A DNA stretch of 64,000 bases from positions 66,977,211-67,041,210 of the forward strand of contig CM054116.1 of NCBI GenBank assembly GCA_028673005.1, given 5' to 3'. This document shows, piece by piece, positions 47,480 through 58,348 of this stretch; position 1 is the first letter of the stretch; each line of letters begins with the position of its first letter. A model generated the notes under the pieces. It made no database searches. It was not told where the DNA came from and saw nothing but the letters and a program-made list of their open reading frames with translations. The position numbers and the translations under genes are program-made. Source of the stretch: Tanypteryx hageni (taxonomy: Eukaryota > Arthropoda > Insecta > Odonata > Petaluridae).

Positions 47480-49799
47480 AGGTAAAGTGGGGGAATATGG
47501 CTACTTATTTATGTTTTTAGTTATGTAAAACCCAATTTGTTAAATTTTAATACGAAATCTTTACAATTCCTTTTATTTTATCTTTCTGTACATGCCGAGT
47601 CAGTTACATAAAGTTTTGCATTATAGAAAAGGAAATAATTAAATAATTGACAACACATTACAAAATGCCATATTCCCCGATACATTGGGGTAATATGGCC
47701 ATACGCATTTATTTTGGATATTTGTTGGGAATTAGTAAAATAAATTGAAAAATGTTCATTGTTTCTAAAAGTGAATCGCCAGAATTACGAAACTGAGTCA
47801 TTTTTAAATATTTACTACTGTTTATGTTTTTGTAAATTGGACATAATGCAAAAATTAAATATTTAGACGTGAAAATTTAACAAACGAAACGATTTAAAGT
47901 AAAGAAAAAATATCAATTGCAGTCTTCACAAAATCTATTTGAGTTAGTGCACATTTCATGTAACCACCGCAGACATTAAACACTGAATCCAGTCGCATTT
48001 CGGTCCACGTTTGTCATGAAAGTGACCTCCACATTTGGCACAAAAATCATTTGAATTGCCTTCCAATTCCGAATCACCGCCTTCAATCGAACGCACCTCT
48101 TCCGCACCCTCCGATGAACTCGAGTGATGCTTCGTTTTATTCCTCTTGGTAGTCTTATTTCCTGGACCACTTTTTTACTTTCTCCATATACGTAGTATTG
48201 GGGAAAGTATTGTTTTCATGAAAAAATCGATTTCGAGATTTCAACGGAAATACACGTTTTGACCGTTTTCTCGATGATGTCTTTGAGTGTATGTGACAAC
48301 TTTTTTGTGGGTGCTCAAACTCAAAAACTATTAATCAGGTCAATGCAAAATTTTACATTTAACATTATTATGACAGTCATAAGAACTGACTAGTTTTTGG
48401 TAAAAATCGATCAAACGGAAGTAGGAGTTTACTCTTGTCACATCCGTTATTTTGAAATATTTGCGTTGATATTTGATAAATGTAAAAATGTATCAGAATA
48501 AAAGTTGTAGGAAATTTAATTTCCTACAACCTTTGTTTGAAATATTTTCCCATATACTGCATTATTTAAAAGATATCTTATATTTATAGCTGCCACCACC
48601 ACGCCACCTACCGATGACTATTGTTAACAATTGACTCTTAGTTACGTCTTAGTAACGCTCCTTTTTCTTTTCTTAATTTTTGGAGCTTTGTGCCTATATC
48701 CAATATCAGAAGGCTGTGGTTTGAGTTAATTTCTGTTCTTTGTCAAGTCTAAAATTTTCTCGCAGTTTCTTAAAATATTTATTATTATCTAACCTATTTG
48801 GAATTTTTAGAAATATTACAGGTATGGAGAAAGCCATGTGGTGGCCACATCAGATTTTTTATGATTGCATTAATTTGCGACCTTTTTCTTGTTTCTTTGT
48901 TTTTCGTTGATCTAGGTCGGCTGCTTTTTGTGCCTTCATTGCTTTCTTTGTTCGCTTCTTTGCAGTTATTTCCGGAGAGGTGAGGACTTCGGCACGCTGT
49001 TTGCGTTTCGAGCAAGTCCCACTCGGTACAGCTACATATGGAACGGTAGAAATATCTTCAAATGAAATTTAAGGAACGGGTCTGCTGGTTATGCTGCTCT
49101 CCTGGTCCTTCTCTTGAACCAAGGAGACATAATTGGCCATGAAAGCATGATGTGAAAATTTTCATGGATTCCATGGAGATTTTTTTACGACCTGCTGATT
49201 CCCTCTAACATATGCGCAATGTGTATCTAAGAGGTAGTGCAATGAATAGCTGGTCAGTTTAAAAAAGTTCAGAAAGAAAGGTATTACCTACCTCTTCCTA
49301 TTTAAAAAAACTCCATCCGCAACCCTGGAAACCAGAAATAGCATTTCGGACTGTGGCAGCTTTAGACCATGCTTTGTTGAGAAGTGAAGCAAAGTTAAGC
49401 CGACTGATTTTACATCCGAGATGATTATGTATCCATACACTGCAAGCTTCTTCCCAGTAGGTCTTCAGTGGTTTAAAGAACGTACGAAAGCATGTTATGA
49501 GGCATATTACCCCAATGTGAGTGAGCAGTGTTAAACGAGACGCCTACCATCTAGATTGGCTAACGTGCCCTACAGATCTATCATTTATCCTAAATATCAC
49601 TGATTTTTCTCTGATAACTAGCTAACAAGCTAAACATACCTTCAAATTGACAAAAAATGTTGGTAAATAGCGGGATGATGTAACCATGCCAACCTTCAAA
49701 GCTATGATTAGCTCAACTAGTTATAGTACTGTTTAATGCTGTCACCTGTCGTACGAGTTCGGAAATACCGATCATGCAGCATATTCCCCCACCTTACCT
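47480..49799. mobile_element. pogo-like DNA element 1 (2320 bp)
   Basis: Terminal inverted repeats AGGTAAAGTGGGGGAATATG (left) and AGGTAAGGTGGGGGAATATG (right, as complement) are bounded by TA on both sides (47478-47479, 49800-49801). A second, internal inverted pair, CATTGGGGTAATATGGCC (47685) and its complement (49500-49518), lies further in. The minus strand carries transposase C-terminal pieces, while the catalytic DDE region is absent. Confidence 0.85.
47960..49490 (-). pseudogene. pogo-like transposase C-terminal region, broken
   Basis: Near 49480-49310 the minus strand reads FKPLKTYWEEACSVWIHNH, then ISRLNFASLLNKAWSKA and NAISGFQGCGW, the segment after the DDE core in insect pogo-type transposases (usual form FKPLK..W...C..W....G..I.R..F..L...AW.KA). 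Around 49015-48800 a lysine-rich linker follows. The end near 48050-47960 has a zinc-binding style CAKCGGHFH.....KCDWIQC. About 600 bp between 48170 and 48780 does not read as protein and may be an insertion. No catalytic aspartates remain. Confidence 0.75.
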
Positions 49800-49801
49800 T
49801 A

Positions 49802-50850
49802 TATTTCTCAATTTTTCGATTGAGAGAAGTCAGTGTCTAATCACAATGATTTAAGTATTTACATTCGCGTGTTTCTGATCGGTAGACCTAATTTTAACCC
49901 CAAACGAAAACTTTGTTGACTTTCACGTATAATCGCGCGCAAACGAAGCACCCATTCCGAAAGAAATATATTATATTTCCGCGAAGGTCCCTTGAAGAGA
50001 TAACGATAAGCCAGAAGACGATTACACAGACATACTAATTCATATCTTGCGAAATAAAGCACAATTGTTTTCTTTCGTTGCGCACAACATCAGGAATTCG
50101 TTAAGGCATCTCATGGCTGCCCTCTGTCAAATATGCCGTGAATGCTTAAATAAATATTACATGGAAATTTTAAAAAGATACACCTTACGCTCGTTGTGTA
50201 ACTCTATGATTCCTCCTTCCCTTTCAACTCTTTTAAGTCCCAAGGCAGATTTCCTCCAACTTCCGTCCCACAAATCCCTTTGAAGAAAAACCATAAATCC
50301 CGATTCCCTTTTCCTCCAGCGAAAAAGTGTTTTTCCCCTCAGAAAATCGTATAAGTGTCATCTTCTCTCCTACACGTCACGCTTTCCGCGTATCAACTGA
50401 GAATCTCTTAAACCGAGTAAAAGGGGAATCGAGATATCGCGCAACTTCCGAATCGCTTGAGATCCACAGAAATGACTGCTCTCTCCTTGTATGACACGTA
50501 GTCAACTGGAATGAAGATTTCAACACTTCCTCGCAATCTTTCCCTTTTCCTTCCCCTGGTTCATCTCAAAACTCTTCTTCTCCCATAACGCAACTTTTCC
50601 CTTTCCCTTTGTAACTTTTCTTCTTTCCTATATCGTTATTTTAACGCCCTCAGTTCCTTAATAACCACGGCCATAGATTAATTTCCTTCTCTTATGGCAT
50701 TAACTTCAAAGCTCTCCCTTCTTTAGAATGAATACCGATTTCCACCGATAATTTTACATTAAAAGTGTAGGCATAAAATACATGAAATTTCACATGCCCT
50801 AGTGGACTCTGGGCAAAGTAATTTTTATTATAACTTCCAACATTTTAACA
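49802..50850. other. unassigned sequence
   Basis: No gene. Pyrimidine-leaning around 50530-50640. Confidence 0.45.
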
Positions 50851-51121
50851 CAGAGGTCGAAAACCTGTCGCCCGCTAGTTGCATTTCATAAGATCTGCGA
50901 ATGTGCGACGAAAAGGCGATGAGTAAAATTTACCACACACAATTTCATATTTTTTAATTGAAACTGTGACCATAAAAAATTAAAAGTTAAATTTACAACG
51001 CCAAAAAAATGTTTTGGTTCGGTTTTCACTAATGTGATGCTACTGAATCTCTGGGTAATTTCCAATAAGCATCAATATCTTCCAATGCGGCCCTCCATGT
51101 AGAAAAGTTTTCCGACTCCTC
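50851..51121. mobile_element. degenerate hAT element (about 271 bp)
   Basis: Left end CAGAGGTCGAAAACCTGTCG and right end GTTTTCCGACTCCTC are worn versions of the CAGGGGTCGGAAACC termini at 7540. GCGGCCCTCCATGTAGAAAAG near the right end matches 27358-27380. No target duplication could be recognised. Confidence 0.55.
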
Positions 51122-51235
51122 GTTGCATCCATATTGTAGCTTGGTAGCCTAGCGACCGAGCGTCGGAGTCGCTCAGTTCCTTATCCCAATATAATCCCAC
51201 ATTTATTTCCTCAGCCGCAAAATGAATACCTAACT

Positions 51236-51600
51236 TTGGACCATTTTAATCCCTTCCATACCTCTTTCATCCCCTCTCCTAATCCTCTTCCACTAAGGTC
51301 CTTATCTCTTCTCCTACCCGCGAATTCCTCCTCTCCATTCTCTTCCCCCTTCTTCCCAACTCTCACACCCAAACTCTTCCTTCTCCCATCCCTCCGTATT
51401 ATCTATTCTCTCTCCTCTCATTTTTTCCACCTTTTCAACGGTTCTGCTCCCTCACTCTCTATCTCCCTTCGTCGTCCACCCCCGCCCTCTCTCCCTATCA
51501 TGCCCCTCCTCCCCCGCTTTCTCTGGCCCATTCCCCAACGAACGACCTCCAATCCCTCCCTTTTTATGAGCCAGCGCAATCAAAGATGAAAGGGACCGCT
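51236..51600 (+). repeat. polypyrimidine island
   Basis: Almost pure C/T on the plus strand. It ends near 51600, where the strand bias reverses. Confidence 0.65.
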
Positions 51601-51639
51601 CTGTCTTAACCTGGCCGTCGGGCCGTGAATCCAGGCAGA

Positions 51640-52345
51640 CTTGCGAGAGGAGGAGAAAAGAAGAGAGAGAGAGAGAATGAAGTCAAGGAGGAGGAGAGAG
51701 GAAAGAGGGAAGCAAGAAGAGAAGAAAATGGAGTGAGGATCGGTGCGGGATTTGGCAGGAGACTATCGAGAGGTTTTTGAAGAAGAGCAGGAGAATGTCG
51801 TTAGGGATGCGACGTGGATGGTGGAGAGAAAAAGATAGAGAGGGTTGAGAAAGATATAGAGAGAGATGTATAAGGAGAGGAAAATTTCGGGAGGCTGTAA
51901 TTCGGCCAAGTGGAAGTTATAAAACATTCCAGAAGTTTCAAAAAAAGAAGAGGAAGTTGGAGAAATGGGGAGGAGAGAGAGAGGGAGGAAAGGAAGGAAG
52001 ATCTATTTTACGGAAGATACACGAGACGAGGAGGATTTGGAGCAGGGAAATTTTTCCCGAAAGGGGTGCATGGTAAGGAGGAGCAAGATAAAAAGGGAAA
52101 AAGGTTAAGATTGGGAGATAGGAGATCGAGGTGGAATGTTTTGTGGGCGGGGATGGCAGGGGAGTGCGTGGAGGATGGGAGTGGTAGAGGAGGGAAGGGA
52201 AAAGACACAGGAAGACAAATGAAAGGAGAGGGAGGGAGGGGGCGAATCGGCTGGATGAGGAGAATAAGAGATAAGAAGAATAAAGTCGGCAAGATTCCGA
52301 CAAAGGTTTAAAAGGGAAAAGGGTAGAGAGGAGAAATTGAGGGGT
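51640..52345 (+). repeat. polypurine island
   Basis: A/G-dominated plus strand for about 700 bp (GAGAGAGAGAGA at 51665, AGGAAGG words). Long minus-strand Ser/Pro/Leu frames (231 and 94 codons) are compositional. Confidence 0.65.
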
Positions 52346-53872
52346 ATTGCGTGCGCGGGGGAAAGAGAGGACGCAATTGCGCCGAGTATTAATTGGGCTG
52401 TTTACCGGTCGGATTTTTATCGTCATTATTACTTTTTTTCCTCCTCTGAGGGATGAAGGCAAGTAGACGAGATGACGAGGGAAGTTTATCGTCGGCGTCA
52501 CGACCGCAGGTGATGAAGTGAGCTGAAGGGAGTGATGAAGTTGTATCCGACCGCAAGGGCATGTCGTCGGGCGACAATGGTCTGAAGATGTTGTAGGGCG
52601 GAAAACGAGCTTCGAGGATAACATTCGAGGCAAAGGATGGACATAAGAGGGCGGCGCGATAATTCACGGCGGGCGGCTGAACGACCGCGATCTCAAATTG
52701 CGATTCCGGTTCGATCTCGTCGGGCGGAATGGCAATCGCCAAGCTGTTATTTTCCCGACGGCTCGTGTGCGGTTTCGCGTCGTCGGGATCACCCTCGCGA
52801 AGAGAAAAAAATGAATCTATCGGTATCCTTAAAGGGAGAAGTCGCGCAGACGGTGACTCTTCTCGAAAGGTGATAGATGGTAGAAAAAATCGAGCAGGGG
52901 CGTGGTAAAGGCGCGCGTGGGATAATTCAGCAACTCCGTCTTCCACGACGATCGCGGCGCGTCAACTGTTTCACTCTAAGTGCAGAGAAAAACCTGTTCA
53001 TCGGTACGAATCTCGAGTGGAAAATCGCGAGGCACGCCGTGAAGTGATAGATAACGAGCACCCGACCATCTTGTTTTACATTCTCGGTGCATTTATTGTC
53101 GTGAAGTCGCAAAGTGTTGAGGCGATAGAGGGGCATTAATTTTTAGCAGCCATAAAAATTTACGGTGAAATTCTAGGCGTTCGACTGGGAAATCCGACTC
53201 GTTACACGTGATGGGTCAATGTTCTAAGTAACGACTGCATTCGAATGGCATGACGGGGCATAATAAAAGACGTTAATGGAGTGCTTTCGGACACGCGGCA
53301 CGTATCTTTCGGGCAATTAAATTTTCGCCTCTTGAAAGCTTTAGACTTGAAACGTGTTTTGCAAGGACGGCTAAGGGATATTTAGAATTTTCGGCAGATA
53401 AAAGAGTCCTTTTCGCTTACTGGCGATTTGATAATATAATTTGATAATAATAAATTATTAATTATTTCAAGGGCATTAATTGTGATGATCGTGCTTTTTC
53501 GTAATTTCGTTCTCTTTTAGAAATACGTCGCTGCACGAGATTTTCCGCAAAACGGTTCAATGTCCATACACGTCCACCCGAGCACCCTTTGATCGTAAAC
53601 ACCAATGAGAGAAACGATTCTAAAAGAGTTGTCCAGAACAAGGGTTGGCCCTATTTGCGTGTTTTTTTTTCATAAGAAGCGATTGGGTCAGTGAGAGTTG
53701 TTTGGAAGATTAGACTGGGAAAAATAGAATTCGAGTTGAGGCGATTTTGAGAAATTCAGTGGATTATAACCACGATGATTAATTAGGGGTCGGAAATAAT
53801 TATACGTTTCTGAAAACATCCACTGAATTCGAGATTCCCATTATATATCTATATGCACTTAAAAATCGTATG
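52346..53872. other. CpG-rich region with one long unrecognised open frame
   Basis: A 185-codon minus-strand frame (52389-52946) is longer than expected for chance in neutral DNA, but this DNA is CpG-rich and stop-poor, its residues are unremarkable, and no domain is visible. The rest shows nothing supportable. Confidence 0.2.
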
Positions 53873-53874
53873 TA

Positions 53875-55550
53875 ACGTAAAACGAGGAGAGATGACCGGG
53901 GTAGGAGAAATGACGCATCACTAGTTTCCATAGTCATAGACTAGGGTCAGTAACGGCGGTCAGTTCAGTGCGAACAGTGAAGGATAAAGTACAAGTTTGG
54001 CAAATTCATTCTTTAATGCGCTGGTTTTTTCTGTGATTTACAAAAGAATTTCATTCGCAGCTGTTGTTGGTCAATACCTGAATTTTCATATATCATTTCT
54101 ATTATTTTGTTTTCATTTGGCATGTTTATCGCGGCAATGATGAAAAGCTTGTTTTCTGTAGATGAAGTTGGGTAGGTGGAGACGTGGCATTATTACTTAT
54201 ATACTGCTCCGCCATGTCTTGTCCCGAGGAGAAGGCTTCGTCATCTATCGTAACGTTTTAGGAGAAACGGCCGCTCGCGGAGAGAGGATAGAGGACGCCG
54301 TTTTACTTTCTCAGATACTTAACCTTTATCCGCCGGATTTAAATCCCGCCTTTAGGGTCTGGCTGCCGTATTTAAATCGCGGTATTTAATTTTTTTTGCC
54401 TATTTCTAAATAAATGTACGTATCTCGTGAACTATTTATAGTATAATAATCAAATAAAAAGTATCTTCTTGCAGAAGCCATCCGCTGCTAACACGACCGA
54501 TTCAGCGTACATCGCAGAAAAGAAGAAGAAAAATAGTATCCAAGCACAGAAGAATTATGACAAAAGTAAGAAGAGAGAAAAACTGCTGTCGGTGTCACAG
54601 GAATGCTTAAAACAAGAGAAAAAAGACTGAAAAGGTAAAACAGAAGAAAATAAATAAAAACAAACAAAACGGATCATCTAAGAAAACTGTTAAGCGGAGG
54701 AAGAGGTCAAGAAGCCATTTGTATTTTCAATCGTCATCCCCAAAAGATGATGAAGAACCAATACTCCTGCCTGATGATCAATCTGAATGTTACAACGCAG
54801 ATGTGTTGAGTGCCTTGAACTTTAACATCAGACTGGATACGGTGTAAAGTGTGTGGCAGATGGTTACACGATACCTGTTCTATCTACTCTGACATGTGTA
54901 CTTAGTGTGGTAAAAATGAAAAGAGAAAAGAAAAAATAAGTAAAATAAGTTCATTTTATTGCTTAAGTTTGTTACATTTCTCTTTGAATCTTCCAATTTT
55001 TTTATCCAATATTCACTCTAGGTATTTCATTCTCATTATTTTGTTTTCCAGAGAATACTACTGTTCAAGGTCTTTTGCATTCTTGCTGTCTTATTAATTT
55101 GAATTATTGTTCATTTTTGTGTATTTTCCGAACTTTGGAGGATCTGTGTCGGTCCTTGCTGGTAACAATCAAGGGGACCAATTTTTAAAAGTTACCTCTC
55201 ATTTTTACACTTCTTGAACTTATTATTTACGCCCATGTCGATACTTTTGTAATAAATATGAAATATAAAAAAATTGTGGTATCTTAAGTAGATCTTGCTT
55301 TTCGGTTTACCAACACGTATATTTCCATAAGACATTTCTCCTAACCTAGGAGGAGAGATGGCAAAAAACGGGGGTTTGAAAAATCGCTTAAAATCATATT
55401 TGAAGCCTTTTTAAAAAACTATTTCTATTTTTCCTAATATAAAAAAAATAACTGTAGAATGCATTATTATCAGTGATCTCATGATTTACTACTTATTCTA
55501 AAATCTACGATTTTTTGTTGAATTGTGCGTCCTCTCTCCTCTCTTTTCCC
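53875..55550. mobile_element. pogo-like DNA element 2 (1676 bp)
   Basis: The ends are a worn inverted repeat around GAGGAGAGATGACC (left) and its complement-like CCTCTCTCCTC (right), both next to TA (53873-53874, 55551-55552). An internal GGAGGAGAGATGGC recurs at 55350. The plus strand carries a transposase C-terminal fragment. The family differs from element 1 but has the same tail architecture. Confidence 0.6.
54474..54960 (+). pseudogene. pogo-like transposase C-terminal tail
   Basis: The plus strand reads a lysine-rich linker (54500-54720), an acidic stretch DDEEPILLPDDQSECYNADV near 54748-54808, and, one frame over, a cysteine/tryptophan block WIRCKVCGRWLHDTCSIY with a further CGK after a stop (54835-54925). 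The pattern WxxCxxCxxWxHxxC at the very end is typical for insect pogo/Jerky-like transposases. Stops and a frameshift make it dead, and the catalytic core is missing. Confidence 0.65.
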
Positions 55551-55552
55551 TA

Positions 55553-56689
55553 CAGTGAATGCCACAGAGACGAAGATTTCGGGTGCGATTATTTATCAAA
55601 ACCCTAAAACAACAACAACATATTCATAATATGCATTTACGGCTAGATTTCAAAAGGCATAATAAAACTTGTTGAGACATGTTTGAGAAATTTTGTGCAT
55701 CGTGATGATGTACTAATGGTGGGGGTAGAAAGATAATTGATTTGAAAACATCACGTGGTATTAAGTGTGCACGAAATTAAATAAGCATGCCACGTGATTT
55801 AAAGCTTACGAACGCAAGTACGCGGTATCCGTCTATAGGATTGGTTTGCTCCAAAACACGCTCATGAGAACTACAACACCTCACATCAAGTTACACTACC
55901 ATATTCTCATTAAAAATAACACAGTTTGTACTTTTCTGTTTGGCTATCAAAAACTGACTTAATTTCTTTGTCATGACAATATTTTCACGGAAACCAACAA
56001 ATAAAAATAAACAAAATGAGCGATAGCAAGTATTCACGAAAACTAAACTAATCAATAAAGAGCGTAACGCTTTTTCGCGATCTCTCGTCATTTGAGCAGA
56101 GATATTTCTTTCGTTGAAAAAAGTACGTCCATCAAAAAAAGCGTTTCCCAAGCATTTATTGAACGTAATTTCAAACGCGAGAAATATACAACTTATGTTA
56201 GATCCCTCTCAAAATCCCTCGATTAGTTTGTATTCCCACTGCGCCACCTCTTAACAGGATAGGCGGATTTATCCCTTCTTAATAAACGAGTAAGCCACCT
56301 GACCTTTTGGAAGGGTTCCACCGCATTAAGGTCAATTAGAGAGATAGATCGGATGAGCAAATACCACGGGCTCCGAGGCGTTCTCTCGAGAAGGTGAATC
56401 ATTTACCATGACATCGAGCAGCAGAGACTCCAGCTACCGGTTAAATTCCGTAGCACAGCCACTCCCTCTCGATGGGCAGGTGCTAATCAACCGTGATGGC
56501 TGCCGGAGGAGTCGGTTCTTTCTGATGACCCGGGAAGTGAACGAAGGAGAGGCAGCGAAGAGGCGAACACAAACACAAAACTTCGACCTCTCGAGGGACT
56601 CGGGAGCACGTCGAATGTTCCGCATCTTTAAAAATTTGTCTCGTTAAGACCATCATCGGTGGGAAAACTCATTAAGCCATAAAAGTTTA
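55553..56689. other. unassigned sequence
   Basis: AT-rich to 56200, then GC-richer. No supportable gene. Confidence 0.45.
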
Positions 56690-56697
56690 TAATAAAC

Positions 56698-56735
56698 CCG
56701 ATGCATTTCGCCCACTAAGTGGGCATCTTCAAGGG
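56698..56735 (-). ncRNA. hammerhead-ribozyme-like motif of Penelope type
   Basis: On the minus strand 56733 to 56701 reads CTTGAAGAT, a perfect 6-bp hairpin GCCCAC-TTA-GTGGGC, then GAAATGCAT. This is the CTGANGA - helix II - GAAA core with one extra T. GAAGATG..CCGAAA-type sequences of this kind sit in the terminal regions of Penelope-like retroelements. Stems I and III are not convincing, so catalytic function is unproven, and no reverse transcriptase of that type is nearby. Confidence 0.45.
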
Positions 56736-57263
56736 CGAACTTCTCTCGACAGTGACTGAAAGACCAATTAATTCCTTTGCGTCGAAAAATCGATCCTGAC
56801 CCCTTGAAACCACTCCGATCTCAAAAGAGACTAAATTTATATCCAATTGTATAACGAAAGCAAAGTTTTGTGTTTTTTTAGAGTTTTATGGCATAATAGG
56901 TCTGAATTCTGTGGGTTTTAAGCGGTTTTTCAACAACAAATTCCGCTTATGCGTTCGGTTTGTCCGTCTGTCTGTCTGTCTGACGCGCCAACTACTCCAA
57001 AACTAAAGCAGATTGAGACCTTTTTTTTCGCCAATCGTTTCATTATTTCTTATCGTTGTGCACGTTTTCTCGGTTTGTCCGCCCGTCTAAACAAAATCAC
57101 CGCCATTTACTGCCTACTTAAGCAGCTTTTCTTACTTGTTCCGTTAGCAGAGGAGTAAAACAATGATAGTTGGTCACTGGTCTAACGGGGAAAAGGGGCT
57201 GATATTCTCGCCATTTGGGTCCTTTTTGTACTTAAACCCTTCGATGCGACGCATCATTTGAGG
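56736..57263. other. unassigned, with a TGTC microsatellite
   Basis: A (TGTC)n run at 56961-56982 follows TTATGCGTTC, as in the fragment at 22394. No gene. Confidence 0.45.
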
Positions 57264-57271
57264 TCTGCAAG

Positions 57272-57433
57272 CAGGATCGTCCCTAAATAGGTGCGAGGCC
57301 CGGGCCGAATCGGCTTGTGCGGGACCCTGTTGACATTTATCATCAAATGTAACTTAGGCTTACATTGCTGGTATATCGAAGCGCGGGGCCCGGGGCGGTC
57401 GCCCCGATTCGCCCTACTCTAGAGACGGCCCTG
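57272..57433. mobile_element. small hAT element (162 bp)
   Basis: Ends CAGGATCGTCCCTAAATAGG and CTACTCTAGAGACGGCCCTG are inverted. Flanks tctgcaag and cctgcaag match 7/8. A central GGGGCCCGGGGC palindrome lies near 57386. No coding capacity. Confidence 0.85.
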
Positions 57434-57441
57434 CCTGCAAG

Positions 57442-57934
57442 AGGTCCGAGTCAACTCCTCCCGAGTAACCCCTGAGGAAGATATTGTGCTTTTAATACCA
57501 CCTAATTACCCGCTCAAGTATTTATAGCGAGACAATTCAGAATATTGAAAATTTTGACGCGGCAATTGCTTTTCCGATCACATTCATTAAACGCTACTTA
57601 TGGACGGTGAAGTGTTAGTCATTTATTTTAAGGGTTTTTTTTTAAATCCCAATTAAAAGTTAAGAGAAAGAGATGTTGTTTCTGGGAGCCATAAAGTGTT
57701 GCCTTTTAATTTATTTCATTATAAGAGAGAACCTGTAAATTAAAAACAAACAGCTCTTAAAGTCGACGTTTTATATTGTTTTACTACAAACTTGTCGATA
57801 TAAAAAAATGAAATGTTAAAAATCCTCAATGCTTTTTTGTCTGAAATTTAACCATTAGATTAAATCATTTGGCCCAATTGGAGCCTCGTCATTAGAAATT
57901 TTTAAATAAGCTTTGTACATACATATTAGCAAAT
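57442..57934. other. AT-rich unassigned sequence
   Basis: No gene seen. Confidence 0.5.
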
Positions 57935-58135
57935 TAGGCTCATCATCATCATGCTTCTGTCCGAAGACAGGTTTTAACTGAATCGCTGCCTCCATTTCTC
58001 TCTCTCCCTAGAAGCCTCTTTTATACCTCTATAGGTATTATATCCCTGCTTTATATTATCTAATATTCATATTCTTTCTCTCCCTCTTCCTCTTCTTCCA
58101 CTAATTTTTCCTTCTAAGATAGAAATTAGGCTAAC
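57935..58135 (-). pseudogene. LINE 3' end, RTE-like C-terminal tail
   Basis: On the minus strand GKISGRRGRGRK is followed, after frameshifts, by NTYRGIKEASRERE and KTCLRTEA, then a stop and an ATGATGATGA run (near 57945-57955). The order GKRGRGR, then Y..K..A.DR..W, then TCLRTE at the stop and an (ATG)n-like end fits the last part of an RTE-type or related LINE. Only this short tail is present. Confidence 0.5.
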
Positions 58136-58348
58136 AATACTGAAATAGCAGCATGTTAACGTCAACCATCACGGTGACCTACAGTGTGCATCAGAATTTT
58201 AGTCCAACCAACCTTTAAATAGCATCGAGAGACACAGGTATTAGGTATTGTGCAATGAGTTTTATGAAATTCTATAGAGCAAGCCGTACATTTTAACCGA
58301 ATGTGAATTGAAAGGTAGCTCATGTTCATTTAGATGGTTATGAAAAAT
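58136..58348. other. unassigned sequence
   Basis: No gene seen. Confidence 0.4.

Noticed and set aside
51938..52633. 231-codon minus-strand open frame
   Set aside because: It lies over the polypurine island. Ser/Pro/Leu/Phe composition follows from the base bias and no domain is visible.
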